50,376 nucleotides of DNA from Pseudomonadota bacterium (GTDB taxonomy: Bacteria; Pseudomonadota; Alphaproteobacteria; Reyranellales; Reyranellaceae). The DNA lies in contig JAIUOX010000025.1 of assembly GCA_020160955.1 (NCBI GenBank), positions 1-50,376 on the forward strand. Reading direction: 5' to 3'. The position numbers and the translations under genes are program-made. Of this stretch, positions 25,186 to 32,764 are shown in pieces. The notes beneath the pieces were generated by a model. The model was not told the origin of the DNA and did not search any database. It was given only the letters and a program-made list of their open reading frames with translations. Positions within the stretch are counted from its first letter, which is position 1; the number at the start of each line of letters is the position of its first letter.

Positions 25186-25212
25186 GCCCTCCCCCGCACC
25201 GCGGGGGAGGGC
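25186..25212 (+). terminator. terminator-like hairpin after the phasin gene
   Basis: A perfect 12-bp stem GCCCTCCCCCGC/GCGGGGGAGGGC with a 3-nt loop, followed by TAGTTTGG. The T-run is weak but the stem is very stable. It separates the phasin gene from the CsaA-like gene. Confidence 0.6.
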
Positions 25213-25224
25213 TAGTTTGGGCGC

Positions 25225-25563
25225 ATGAGCCAGATCACGTACGACGACTTCACGCGGGTCGATATCCGCGTCGGCACCATTCTCGAAGCGGCCCCGCTCG
25301 AGGGTGCCCGCAAGCCGGCCTACCGGCTGCAGATCGACTTCGGACCCGAGATCGGCATCCGCAAGTCCTCCGCCCAGATCACCGTCCACTACACGCCCGA
25401 GACCCTCGTCGGCCGCCAGGTCGCCGCCGTGGTCAACTTTCCGCCGCGCCAGATCGGCCGCTTCATGTCGGAAGTGCTGACGCTCGGCTTTCCCGCGGCG
25501 GACGGCAGCGTCGTGCTGGTGTCGCCCGAGCGCGCGGTACCGAACGGGGGAAGGCTGTTCTGA
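25225..25563 (+). CDS. csaA: CsaA-like tRNA-binding domain protein
   Basis: 112 residues, a stand-alone OB-fold of the EMAP-II/Trbp111 type. Motifs match Csa[58 protein letters not shown] and [17 protein letters not shown]. CsaA binds tRNA elbows and has been called a secretion chaperone in Bacillus. Confidence 0.93.
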   Translation: MSQITYDDFTRVDIRVGTILEAAPLEGARKPAYRLQIDFGPEIGIRKSSAQITVHYTPETLVGRQVAAVVNFPPRQIGRFMSEVLTLGFPAADGSVVLVSPERAVPNGGRLF

Positions 25564-25570
25564 CACAAGC

Positions 25571-25642
25571 GAAAGGTCCCTCGCTGCGCTCGGGATGACA
25601 AAGCTTTGCTGTCATCCCGAGGGCGAAGCCCGAGGGACCTTT
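25571..25642. repeat. palindromic intergenic repeat, copy C
   Basis: Same structure as the copy at 18311, with right arm containing GGCGAAGCCCGAGGGACC. It lies between the convergent csaA and ilvE genes and runs into the ilvE stop codon. Confidence 0.85.
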
Positions 25643-26735
25643 AAAACACCCGGTGGATCCACTTGTGCGGGTCGGCCGCCTTGCCGCGCTGGATGCCGAC
25701 CAGGGCGGCCTTCAGCTCCTCGGTGCGCTGGCCCGGGCTGCCGTTGCCGATGCGGAACTCGCCATCCTTGCTGCGCACCGTGCCGATCGGCGTCAGCACC
25801 GCGGCGGTGCCGCAGGCGAAGGCCTCGCGCAGCTTGCCGCTGGCGGCGTCGGCCTTCCATTGCTGGATCGAGTAGCGCTCCTCGCGCACCGTGATGCCCT
25901 TGTCCCTGGCCAGCGTCAGCAGCGAGTTGCGCGTGATGCCCGGCAGGATCGTGCCGCCGAGCGGCGGCGTCACCATCGAGCCGTCGTCGAACACGAAGAA
26001 CACGTTCATGCCGCCCAGTTCCTCGATCCACTTGCGCTCGACGGCGTCGAGGAAGACGACCTGGTCGCACTTGTGCTGCGTCGCCTCGGCCTGGGCGAGC
26101 AGGCTGGCGGCGTAGTTGCCGCCGCACTTGGCGGCGCCGGTGCCGCCCGGGGCGGCGCGCGTGTAGTCGTCCGACACCCAGACCGAGACCGCCGGCGAGT
26201 CGCCCTTGAAGTAGGCGCCGACCGACGAGGCGATCACGAGGTAGAGGTAGTCCGACGACGGCTTGACGCCGAGGAACACCTCGTTGGCGAACATGAACGG
26301 GCGCAGGTAGAGGCTGCCGTCGCCGTCGGGGATCCAGGCGCGGTCGATGCTGACCAGCTTGTCGCACGACTCGATGAACAGTTCCTCGGGCAGCGACGGC
26401 ATGGCCAGCCGCTCGGCCGACTTCTGGAAACGCCGGGCATTCTCGATCGGGCGGAACAGCGTCGCGCCGCCGTCGGCGGTGCGATAGGCCTTCAGCCCCT
26501 CGAACACTTCCTGCGCGTAATGCAGCACCGCCGCCGCCGGGTCCATCGGGATCGGCGCGCGCGGCTCGACCCGCGCATCGTGCCAGCCCTTCGACTCGTG
26601 GTAGCGGATCGTCACCATGTGGTCGGTGAAGACCCGGCCGAACCCGGGATTCTTCAGCAACTCGGCGCGCTGGTCGGCCGGCAGCGGCGACGGGTGGGGC
26701 GTGTGGACGAACTGGAGCTTCTGGGTCTTGGACAT
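25641..26735 (-). CDS. ilvE: branched-chain amino acid aminotransferase (long type)
   Basis: 364 residues; ATG at 26735 after GAGAGTGGAA. PLP-dependent class IV aminotransferase of the longer BCAT type: DHMVTIRYHESKGWHDARVE, LHYAQEVFEGLKAYR, and the PLP lysine K203 in AAKCGGNYAASLLAQAE. The last step of Leu/Ile/Val synthesis, or the first of their breakdown. A second, shorter branched-chain aminotransferase is encoded 5 kb away. Confidence 0.94.
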   Translation of the reverse strand: MSKTQKLQFVHTPHPSPLPADQRAELLKNPGFGRVFTDHMVTIRYHESKGWHDARVEPRAPIPMDPAAAVLHYAQEVFEGLKAYRTADGGATLFRPIENARRFQKSAERLAMPSLPEELFIESCDKLVSIDRAWIPDGDGSLYLRPFMFANEVFLGVKPSSDYLYLVIASSVGAYFKGDSPAVSVWVSDDYTRAAPGGTGAAKCGGNYAASLLAQAEATQHKCDQVVFLDAVERKWIEELGGMNVFFVFDDGSMVTPPLGGTILPGITRNSLLTLARDKGITVREERYSIQQWKADAASGKLREAFACGTAAVLTPIGTVRSKDGEFRIGNGSPGQRTEELKAALVGIQRGKAADPHKWIHRVF

Positions 26736-26803
26736 TTCCACTCTCGACTTTCGCCCCTCACTGTACCACCGGACGCCTTCTGGCAAGTCGGCCGGACCGT
26801 CCC

Positions 26804-28162
26804 TCAGATCGGAATCCGCACGATGACCCGCAGCCCGCCCAGCGGCGACGCGGCCAGCGAAACGTCGCCGCCGTGGCTGCGCGCGATGTCGCGGGCGATG
26901 GTCAGGCCGAGGCCGACGCCGCCGGTGTCGACGTTGCGCGACTGGTCGAGCCGGAAGAACGGCCGGAACACGTCCTCGTGCATCTCGGGCGGGATGCCGG
27001 GGCCGTTGTCGTCGACCATGATCTCGACCGAGGTGCGGCCGCGCACCGCCTGGAGGCGCACCGCGGTGCCGTGGCGCAGGGCATTCCCGACCAGGTTGGT
27101 CAGGCACCGCTTCATCGCCAGCGGCCGCAGCTCGACGTTCATGTCGCCCTGCCAGGTCACCTCGATGTTGGCGTTGTTGCGCCGCGCGCCGGCGGCCACG
27201 TCCTCGAGGATGTCGGACAGGTCGGTCGGCGAGGTGTCCTCGTCGCCCTCGCCGCGTGCGAAGGCGAGGTAGCCCTCGATCATCCGCTCCATGTCGACCA
27301 CGTCGTCGGCCAGCTCGCGCGTCTCCGGCGATTCCGGCAGCAGCGCCAGCGACAGCTTCATGCGGGTCAGCGGCGTGCGCAGGTCATGGCTGACGCCGGC
27401 CAGCATCTCGGTGCGCTGCTGGATCGAGCGGCTGAGCCGGATGCGCATGGTGTGGAAGGCGGTGGCGGCGTTGCGCACCTCGCGCGTGCCGCCCGAGAAG
27501 GCGAAGTCGGGCACGTCGCGGCCTTTGCCCAGCGCGTCGGCCGCCACGCCGAGATGCTCGATCGGCACCAGCTCGCGGTGCATGAACCAGATGGCGAGCC
27601 CGAACAGCACCAGCGCCAGGCCGAGCTGGGCGATCACGTAGGCGAAGCTCGAGCCGAAGGTCAGGCGGACGTGCGGCACCAGCACGTCCATGACGTCGCC
27701 GTCGGCCAGCTGGATCTCGATCAGCATCTGGCCGCCGCCGATCGAGTTGTCGATGAAGTAGGGATACTTGAGGTCGGCCTCGAGCGCCCCCTGGACCTCG
27801 CGCGCCACGATGTCGAAGAACTCGGGCTCGCGGAACGGCCGGATGATGCCCTTGCGGAAGCTGACGTAGAGCAGCAGGTCCTGGGCCGAGTGGCGGATGA
27901 TCCAGGCGCGGTGCGCCTCGTCGGGAAAGTCCGAGCGCAGCGCGATCAGCATGCGCAGGTCGCGGACCAGCAGGATGGCCAGGCGGTTGGTCACGTTGTC
28001 GCCGCGCTGGCTGTAGAACCACCACGCCGACAGCGCCTGCAGCAGCAGCATCGGCACCACGATGATCAGCAGGGCGCGGGCGAACAGCGTCTGCGGCGAG
28101 TGCTTGTCGGCGAACTCGGCGATGCGGTCGAACAGGTCGCGGGCCGAGGCGGGCATCCTCAT
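26804..28162 (-). CDS. sensor histidine kinase (EnvZ-like)
   Basis: 452 residues. Two membrane helices (about 29-49 and 172-194) flank a periplasmic sensor domain of some 120 residues. A HAMP segment follows, then the H-box AGVSHDLRTPLTRMKLSLAL with phospho-acceptor His259. The ATP-binding domain shows N-box NLVGNALRHG, G1 DDNGPGIPPE, F-box and G2 GVGLGLTIARDI. The start overlaps the response-regulator stop in ATGA. The signal is unknown; the pairing with an OmpR-type regulator suggests an envelope or redox stimulus. Confidence 0.93.
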   Translation of the reverse strand: MRMPASARDLFDRIAEFADKHSPQTLFARALLIIVVPMLLLQALSAWWFYSQRGDNVTNRLAILLVRDLRMLIALRSDFPDEAHRAWIIRHSAQDLLLYVSFRKGIIRPFREPEFFDIVAREVQGALEADLKYPYFIDNSIGGGQMLIEIQLADGDVMDVLVPHVRLTFGSSFAYVIAQLGLALVLFGLAIWFMHRELVPIEHLGVAADALGKGRDVPDFAFSGGTREVRNAATAFHTMRIRLSRSIQQRTEMLAGVSHDLRTPLTRMKLSLALLPESPETRELADDVVDMERMIEGYLAFARGEGDEDTSPTDLSDILEDVAAGARRNNANIEVTWQGDMNVELRPLAMKRCLTNLVGNALRHGTAVRLQAVRGRTSVEIMVDDNGPGIPPEMHEDVFRPFFRLDQSRNVDTGGVGLGLTIARDIARSHGGDVSLAASPLGGLRVIVRIPI

Positions 28163-28872
28163 GCGTCGACCAGCCGGTAGCCCTGGCCGCGCACCGTGCG
28201 CAGGTAGCGCGGGAACGACGGGTCGGGCTCGATCTTGCGCCGGAGCCGCGTCACCTGCACGTCGATCGCCCGCTCGTTGACCGCCGCGCCGACCGAGCGG
28301 CACAGCGTCTCGCGGCTCAGCACCTCGCCCAGCCGCGCCGACAGCACGCGCATCAGGGCGGTCTCCGCGTCGGTCAGCGGCACGCGCTTGCCCTCCTGCG
28401 TGAGCTCGCCCAGCTCCTGGTCGAACTGCATCGGGCCGAAGCTGACCAGCCGCGCCGCCTCGCCGCCCGCCGCCGGCGCGGCCGGCCGGTTGCGCTTCAG
28501 CACGTTCTGGATCCGCAACAGCAGTTCGCGCGGTTCGAACGGCTTGCCGAGGTAGTCGTCGACGCCGGTTTCCAGGCCGGCGATGCGGTCCTTGGTCTCG
28601 ACCATCGCGGTCAGCATCAGGATCGGCACGTCGTCGGTGCGGCGGATCTCGGTGGCGAGGTCGAGGCCGCTCTTTCCCGGCATCATGACGTCGAGCACGA
28701 TCAGGTCGAAGTCGATCAGGTCGAGCCGCTCGCGCGCCTCGGCGGCGTTGGCCGCGACGGTGACGCGGAAGCCGTTGCGCGACAGGAACGACCGCAGCAG
28801 CTCGCGCAGGCGGGTGTCGTCGTCGACCACCAGGATGTGCGGCTTGTCGGCCGAGGCGTCGATCTGGCTCAC
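28159..28872 (-). CDS. OmpR-family response regulator (PetR-like)
   Basis: 237 residues from a GTG start at 28872 overlapping the MarR stop (GTGA). The receiver domain holds the acidic pocket VVDDDTRLRELL, phospho-acceptor D61 in LIVLDVMMPGKSGLD, and the conserved Lys in YLGKPFEP. The C-terminal winged helix ends with RAIDVQVTRLRRKIEPDPSF, then RTVRGQGYRL. The MarR/OmpR pair resembles petP/petR of Rhodobacter capsulatus, needed there for cytochrome bc1 expression; that transfer of function is inference. Confidence 0.93.
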   Translation of the reverse strand: MSQIDASADKPHILVVDDDTRLRELLRSFLSRNGFRVTVAANAAEARERLDLIDFDLIVLDVMMPGKSGLDLATEIRRTDDVPILMLTAMVETKDRIAGLETGVDDYLGKPFEPRELLLRIQNVLKRNRPAAPAAGGEAARLVSFGPMQFDQELGELTQEGKRVPLTDAETALMRVLSARLGEVLSRETLCRSVGAAVNERAIDVQVTRLRRKIEPDPSFPRYLRTVRGQGYRLVDA

Positions 28873-29366
28873 CGCCCGCCACGCACCTGCTTGTCGACGA
28901 CCGCGCGCTCGGCCGGGTCGAGCAGGCCCAGCAGCACCTTGCGGAAGCCCTCGACCGCCTCGGCGCCGGTCTCGCGGTAGGCGCGGGCGAAGCGCTGGGC
29001 CTGGCGGTCGGTCAGCGCGCGCTCCAGCGCCTGGCCGCTCTCGGTCAGCCACAGCAGCCGCTCGCGGCGGTCGCGCGCGCCGCTCTTCTGCTCGACGTAT
29101 CCCTTCTCCAGCAGGTCCTTCAGCACCCGGCTGATCGACTGCTTGGTGACCTTCAGGATCGACAGCAGGTGGCCGACCGTGTGGCCGGGGTGGCGGCCGA
29201 TGAAGTACAGCGCGCGGTGATGGGCGCGGCCGAGCTGGTAGTGCTTGAGCTGCTGGTCCGATTCGAAGGTGAAGTCGCGGTAGGCATAGAACATCAGCTC
29301 GATGCCGTGACGCAGCTCCTCCTCGCGCAGGAACAGGGGATTGGCGGGGGGTCTGGAATCAACCAT
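28869..29366 (-). CDS. MarR family regulator (PetP-like)
   Basis: 165 residues. Winged-helix core with YQLGRAHHRALYFIGRHPGH, VGHLLSILKVTKQSISRVLK and GYVEQKSGARDRRERLLWLT, the wing with the typical DxR. The gene is the first of a tightly coupled set with the response regulator and kinase, by GTGA and ATGA overlaps. It may modulate the same regulon, as proposed for PetP. Confidence 0.9.
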   Translation of the reverse strand: MVDSRPPANPLFLREEELRHGIELMFYAYRDFTFESDQQLKHYQLGRAHHRALYFIGRHPGHTVGHLLSILKVTKQSISRVLKDLLEKGYVEQKSGARDRRERLLWLTESGQALERALTDRQAQRFARAYRETGAEAVEGFRKVLLGLLDPAERAVVDKQVRGGR

Positions 29367-29403
29367 GCGATGTCGAGGCTTCCTGGGCGGACTATAGCAC
29401 GGC

Positions 29404-30318
29404 TTAGACGGGGCGATGCGCCTCGGCGTCGCGCAGCGCCTGGTCCTCGACCTGGATGGTGGTGTGGGTGAGCCCGAAGCGCGTCGCCACGATCTCGTTG
29501 ACCGCGACCAGGGTCGCCCGCGCCCCGGCCATGTCGTCGATCACGACGTGGCAGCTGAGCGCGTCGAGGCCCGAGGTCAGGGTCCAGACGTGCAGGTCGT
29601 GCACGGCGCGCACCCCGGGCACCTCGCGGATCGCCGCCTCGAGCAGCGCCACGTCGATCTCGGGTGGCGTGCCCTCCATCAGGATGTGCACCGCCTGGCG
29701 CAGCAGGCCCCAGGTGCGCGGCACGATGAACAGGCCGATGGCGGCGCCGATGATCGGGTCGGCCAGCCGCCAGCCGGTGAACATCACGACGAGGGCCGCG
29801 ACGATCACGCCGAGCGAGCCCAGCATGTCGCTCATCACCTCGAAGTAGGCACCCTTGACGTTGAGGCTCTCCGACGAGCCCGCCGCCAGCAGCTTCATGC
29901 TGCCGAGGTTCACCGCCAGCCCGACCAGCGCGACCGCCAGCATCGGCCCGGCCATCACCGGCGGCGGATCGAGCAGGCGGCCGACCGCCTCGTAGAGGAT
30001 GAAGATCGTGAGCAGCAGCAGGACCACGGCGTTGAGCAGCGCCGACAGGATTTCCAGCCGGACGTAGCCGAAGGTCTTCTGCGGCGTGGCCGGCCGCTCG
30101 GCGAAGCGGATGGCGATCAGGGCGAGGGCGAGACCGCCGGCATCGGTCAGCATGTGGGCGGCATCGGCGACCAGCGCCAGGCTGCCGGTCAGCAGCCCGC
30201 CGACCGCCTCGACCACCATGAAGCCGGCGGTCAGCGCCAGCGCGCCCTTCAGGCGCGCCTTGTGCTGCCCGGCCGCGGTGCCGGGTCCGCCGTGCGCATG
30301 GCCATGCGAATGCCCCAT
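29404..30318 (-). CDS. cation diffusion facilitator (zinc/cobalt/cadmium efflux)
   Basis: 304 residues. His-rich N-terminus GHSHGHAHGG, six membrane helices, and a C-terminal cytoplasmic domain (REVPGVRAVHDLHVWTLTSG). The TM2 metal site is AHMLTDAGGL. In TM5 the usual His-x3-Asp is Glu-x3-Asp (FEVMSDMLGS), a variant also found in other bacterial CDFs. The protein exports divalent metal in exchange for protons. It is transcribed divergently from an aminotransferase gene, with a palindromic site in between. Confidence 0.92.
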   Translation of the reverse strand: MGHSHGHAHGGPGTAAGQHKARLKGALALTAGFMVVEAVGGLLTGSLALVADAAHMLTDAGGLALALIAIRFAERPATPQKTFGYVRLEILSALLNAVVLLLLTIFILYEAVGRLLDPPPVMAGPMLAVALVGLAVNLGSMKLLAAGSSESLNVKGAYFEVMSDMLGSLGVIVAALVVMFTGWRLADPIIGAAIGLFIVPRTWGLLRQAVHILMEGTPPEIDVALLEAAIREVPGVRAVHDLHVWTLTSGLDALSCHVVIDDMAGARATLVAVNEIVATRFGLTHTTIQVEDQALRDAEAHRPV

Positions 30319-30360
30319 CCGGCGATCCTACACGCTCCATCGCCGAGCTGGGGCAGGGAT

Positions 30361-30391
30361 ATTGACAAGGTCAATGATACTGACCTATTAG
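30361..30391 (+). promoter_or_regulatory. promoter with overlapping palindromes before the aminotransferase gene
   Basis: TTGACA (30362-30367), 18-bp spacer, TATTAG (30386-30391). Two overlapping perfect dyads cover it: ATTGAC-N3-GTCAAT at 30361-30375 and GGTCA-N7-TGACC at 30369-30385. They give three alternating half-sites, typical of a repressor operator at a promoter. The regulator is not identifiable from the site. Confidence 0.6.
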
Positions 30392-30457
30392 GGTTCATCG
30401 TTGCCATTCGGGAGTCCGAAACGACCGAATGGGAAATATTCCTGCGGAGGATGGGCA

Positions 30458-31390
30458 ATGTCCTTAAGCATGCACGACCGCGACGGGTTCATCTGGCTGG
30501 ACGGCAAGCTGGTGCCGTGGCGCGACAGCCAGGTCCATGTCCTGACCCACGCCCTGCACTACGGCTCGGCGGTGTTCGAGGGCGAGCGGCTGTACGACGG
30601 CCGGGTGTTTCGCCTCGCTGCGCACAGCCAGCGCCTGATCAACTCGGCCCGGATGCTCGACTACGAGATCCCGTGGAGCCGCGCCGAGATCGAGGAGGCG
30701 ACCCGCGCCGTGGTGCGCGCCAACGGCCTGACCGCTGCCTACATCCGGCCGATCGCGTGGCGTGGCTCGGAGGTCCTCGGCGTCTCGGCGATCGGCACGA
30801 CGGTGCATCTCGCGATCGCGCCGTGGGCGCAGGAGAGCCGCCTGTCGGTGCAGGCGCGCCCGGCCGGGATCGACGTCACGCTGGCGAAGTATCGCCGCCC
30901 GTCGCCCGAGAGTGCGCCGGGCGGCGCCAAGGCGGCCGGCCTCTACCTGATCTGCGGCATCGAGAAGGACCGCGCGCTGAAGGCGGGCTTCGACGACGCG
31001 CTGATGCTCGACTGGAAGGGCGACCTCGCCGAGTCGACCGGGGCCAACGTCTTCCTGGTGATCGACGGCCGGCTGGTGACGCCGGCACCGGACAATTTCC
31101 TCGATGGCATCACGCGCCGCGCCGTGATCGGCATGGCCCGCCGCCGCGGCTGGACGGTCGAGGAGCGCGTCGTGAAGCCGGCGGAACTGTCGACGGCCAG
31201 CGAGGTCTTCCTGTGCGGCTCGGCCGCCGAGATCGTACCGGTCGGCTCGATCGACGGCCATCGCTACCAGCCCGGCCCGGTGGCGCGGACGCTGATCGAG
31301 GACTACCACGCCCTGGTGCGCGCCCCGGACGCCGAAGGCTTCGGCGAGTCGGCGCATCTCGAACAGGTCGGCCGGTCGATGGCCGCCTAG
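30458..31390 (+). CDS. ilvE: branched-chain amino acid aminotransferase (short IlvE type)
   Basis: 310 residues, close to E. coli IlvE (309). ATG at 30458 lies 7 nt after GGAGG; another ATG directly after the ribosome site is out of frame. Motifs: FIWLDGKLVPWRDSQVHVLT, HALHYGSAVFEGERLY, IRPIAWRGSEVLGVS, and the PLP lysine K158 in PGGAKAAGLYLICGIEKDRA. The end of the active site is STASEVFLCGSAAEIVPVGS. A D-amino-acid transaminase is the family alternative but IlvE fits better. Confidence 0.9.
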   Translation: MSLSMHDRDGFIWLDGKLVPWRDSQVHVLTHALHYGSAVFEGERLYDGRVFRLAAHSQRLINSARMLDYEIPWSRAEIEEATRAVVRANGLTAAYIRPIAWRGSEVLGVSAIGTTVHLAIAPWAQESRLSVQARPAGIDVTLAKYRRPSPESAPGGAKAAGLYLICGIEKDRALKAGFDDALMLDWKGDLAESTGANVFLVIDGRLVTPAPDNFLDGITRRAVIGMARRRGWTVEERVVKPAELSTASEVFLCGSAAEIVPVGSIDGHRYQPGPVARTLIEDYHALVRAPDAEGFGESAHLEQVGRSMAA

Positions 31391-31392
31391 AT

Positions 31393-31462
31393 GAAGGGTC
31401 CCTCGCTGCGCTCGGGATGACAAGGTGAGGCTGTCATCCCGAGCGTCAGCGAGGGACCTATC
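31393..31462. repeat. palindromic intergenic repeat, copy D
   Basis: GGTCCCTCGCTGCGCTCGGG on the left; CCCGAGCGTCAGCGAGGGAC on the right. It lies between the convergent aminotransferase and moaE genes and fills the whole gap. Confidence 0.85.
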
Positions 31463-31463
31463 G

Positions 31464-31931
31464 CTACTTCTCCCAGCGCGCCGCCGCGGCGTCGTCGCCC
31501 TCGTGGGCGGCGACCCACTGTTCGCCCTTCGGGGTTTCCTCGAGCTTCCAGAACGGCGCCTTGGTCTTCAGCCAGTCGACCAGGAATTCGCAGGCCTCGA
31601 AGGCGGCCTCGCGGTGCGGCGAGCCGACGGCGACCAGCACGATGCGCTCGCCGGCTTCCATGCGGCCGTAGCGGTGCACGATCAGCGAGCCCTCGAGCGG
31701 CCAGCGGCGGTGTGCCTCGGCCTCGATCTCCTCCAGCGCCTTCTCGGTCATGCCGGGATAGTGCTCGAGCGTCAGCGCGTCGATGCGGTCGCGGTGCAGG
31801 CCCTCGCGCACGTGCATCTCGCGCACCAGGCCGACGAACACGGCGAGGCCGCCGATCCGGCGGTTGCCTTTCGTCAGGCTGTCGAGTTCCGCGCCGACGT
31901 CGAAGTCGGCCTCCTGGACGCGCACGGCCAT
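31464..31931 (-). CDS. moaE: molybdopterin synthase catalytic subunit MoaE
   Basis: 155 residues. MoaE motifs: GGLAVFVGLVREMHVREGLH, LTLEHYPGMTEKALEEIEAE, VHRYGRMEAGERIVLVAVGS and a C-terminal catalytic lysine region LKTKAPFWKLEETPKGEQWV. With thiocarboxylated MoaD it converts cyclic pyranopterin to molybdopterin, needed for molybdenum hydroxylases such as the one encoded at the right end of the window. It follows moaD by 17 nt. Confidence 0.95.
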   Translation of the reverse strand: MAVRVQEADFDVGAELDSLTKGNRRIGGLAVFVGLVREMHVREGLHRDRIDALTLEHYPGMTEKALEEIEAEAHRRWPLEGSLIVHRYGRMEAGERIVLVAVGSPHREAAFEACEFLVDWLKTKAPFWKLEETPKGEQWVAAHEGDDAAAARWEK

Positions 31932-31948
31932 GGTCGCCTCCGCAGGTG

Positions 31949-32200
31949 TCAGCCGCCGGTGAAGGGCGGGAAGAACGCGACCTCGCGCGCGCCGGCGATC
32001 GGCACGTCGAAGGTCGCGGTGCGCTGGTCGACCGCCGCGCCGAACGCCGCGCCCTCGGCCAACGCCTCGGCATGGCCGGGGCTGCGGCCGCGCAGCCACG
32101 TCACGAGGTCGCCGACGGTGCGGACCTCGGCCGGCGGCGCGAGCTCCTCCTCGGCGACGCCGACCGTGCGCTTCATCCAGGCGAAGTAGCGGACCTTCAT
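31949..32200 (-). CDS. moaD: molybdopterin synthase sulfur carrier subunit MoaD
   Basis: 83 residues, ubiquitin-like fold, beginning MKVRYFAWMKRTVGVAEEEL and ending FFPPFTGG with the C-terminal Gly-Gly that is thiocarboxylated. The start overlaps the pgsA stop (ATGA). It is the partner of MoaE encoded next. Confidence 0.95.
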   Translation of the reverse strand: MKVRYFAWMKRTVGVAEEELAPPAEVRTVGDLVTWLRGRSPGHAEALAEGAAFGAAVDQRTATFDVPIAGAREVAFFPPFTGG

Positions 32201-32754
32201 TGCGTATTCTCGCTACCCATGTGGCGCAGCCCGGTGCGCAGGTAGTCGTAGCCGGTGACCAGGGTCAGCACGGCGGCGACCCAGATCAGCGCCAGGCCGA
32301 CCTGGCCGATCACCGGTGGCGCGGCGTCGCCCAGCAGCAGGAAGGTGATGGCGCCCATCTGCGCCCCGGTCTTCCACTTGGCGAGCTGGCTGACCGGCAC
32401 GCTGACGTTCAACTCGGCCAGGAACTCGCGCAGGCCGGAGACCAGGATCTCGCGCGCCAGGATGATCAGCGCGGCCAGCACGTTGATGTCGGCCAGCGTC
32501 CCGTTCTTGACCAGCATGACCAGCGCGGCGGCGACCAGCAGCTTGTCGGCGATCGGGTCGAGGAAGCGGCCGAAGCGCGAGATCTGGTGGTAGCGCCGCG
32601 CGAAGTAGCCGTCGAACCAGTCGGTGATGCACGCCACTGCGAAAAGCCCGGCCGACAGCCACTGCGCCCAGCCGCGGTCCAGCCAGAAGCAGGCCACGAC
32701 CAGCGGGATCGCGACGATGCGCGACAGCGTCAGCAGGTTCGGCAGGTTCAGCAT
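32197..32754 (-). CDS. pgsA: CDP-diacylglycerol-glycerol-3-phosphate 3-phosphatidyltransferase
   Basis: 185 residues from the ATG at 32754 (MLNLPNLLTLSRIVAIPLVV), the usual N-terminus of PgsA. An ATG at 32790 would overlap uvrC by 26 nt and lacks a ribosome site. The CDP-alcohol phosphotransferase motif DG-x2-AR-x8-G-x3-D-x3-D is complete (DGYFARRYH, then GRFLDPIADK). It makes phosphatidylglycerol-phosphate in the inner membrane; phosphatidylglycerol is in turn the lipid donor for Lgt. Confidence 0.95.
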   Translation of the reverse strand: MLNLPNLLTLSRIVAIPLVVACFWLDRGWAQWLSAGLFAVACITDWFDGYFARRYHQISRFGRFLDPIADKLLVAAALVMLVKNGTLADINVLAALIILAREILVSGLREFLAELNVSVPVSQLAKWKTGAQMGAITFLLLGDAAPPVIGQVGLALIWVAAVLTLVTGYDYLRTGLRHMGSENTQ

Positions 32755-32764
32755 TCCGTTCTTT

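Noticed and set aside
25389..25601. Small ORFs reading SSRAQRGT, CHPERSEGP or IPSAARDL at several intergenic sites
   Set aside because: These are translations of the palindromic repeat, not genes.
29404..30318. Glu for His in the TM5 metal site of the CDF protein as a loss of function
   Set aside because: Glu-x3-Asp at this site is, as far as I know, found in other bacterial CDF proteins, so it is more likely a specificity variant.
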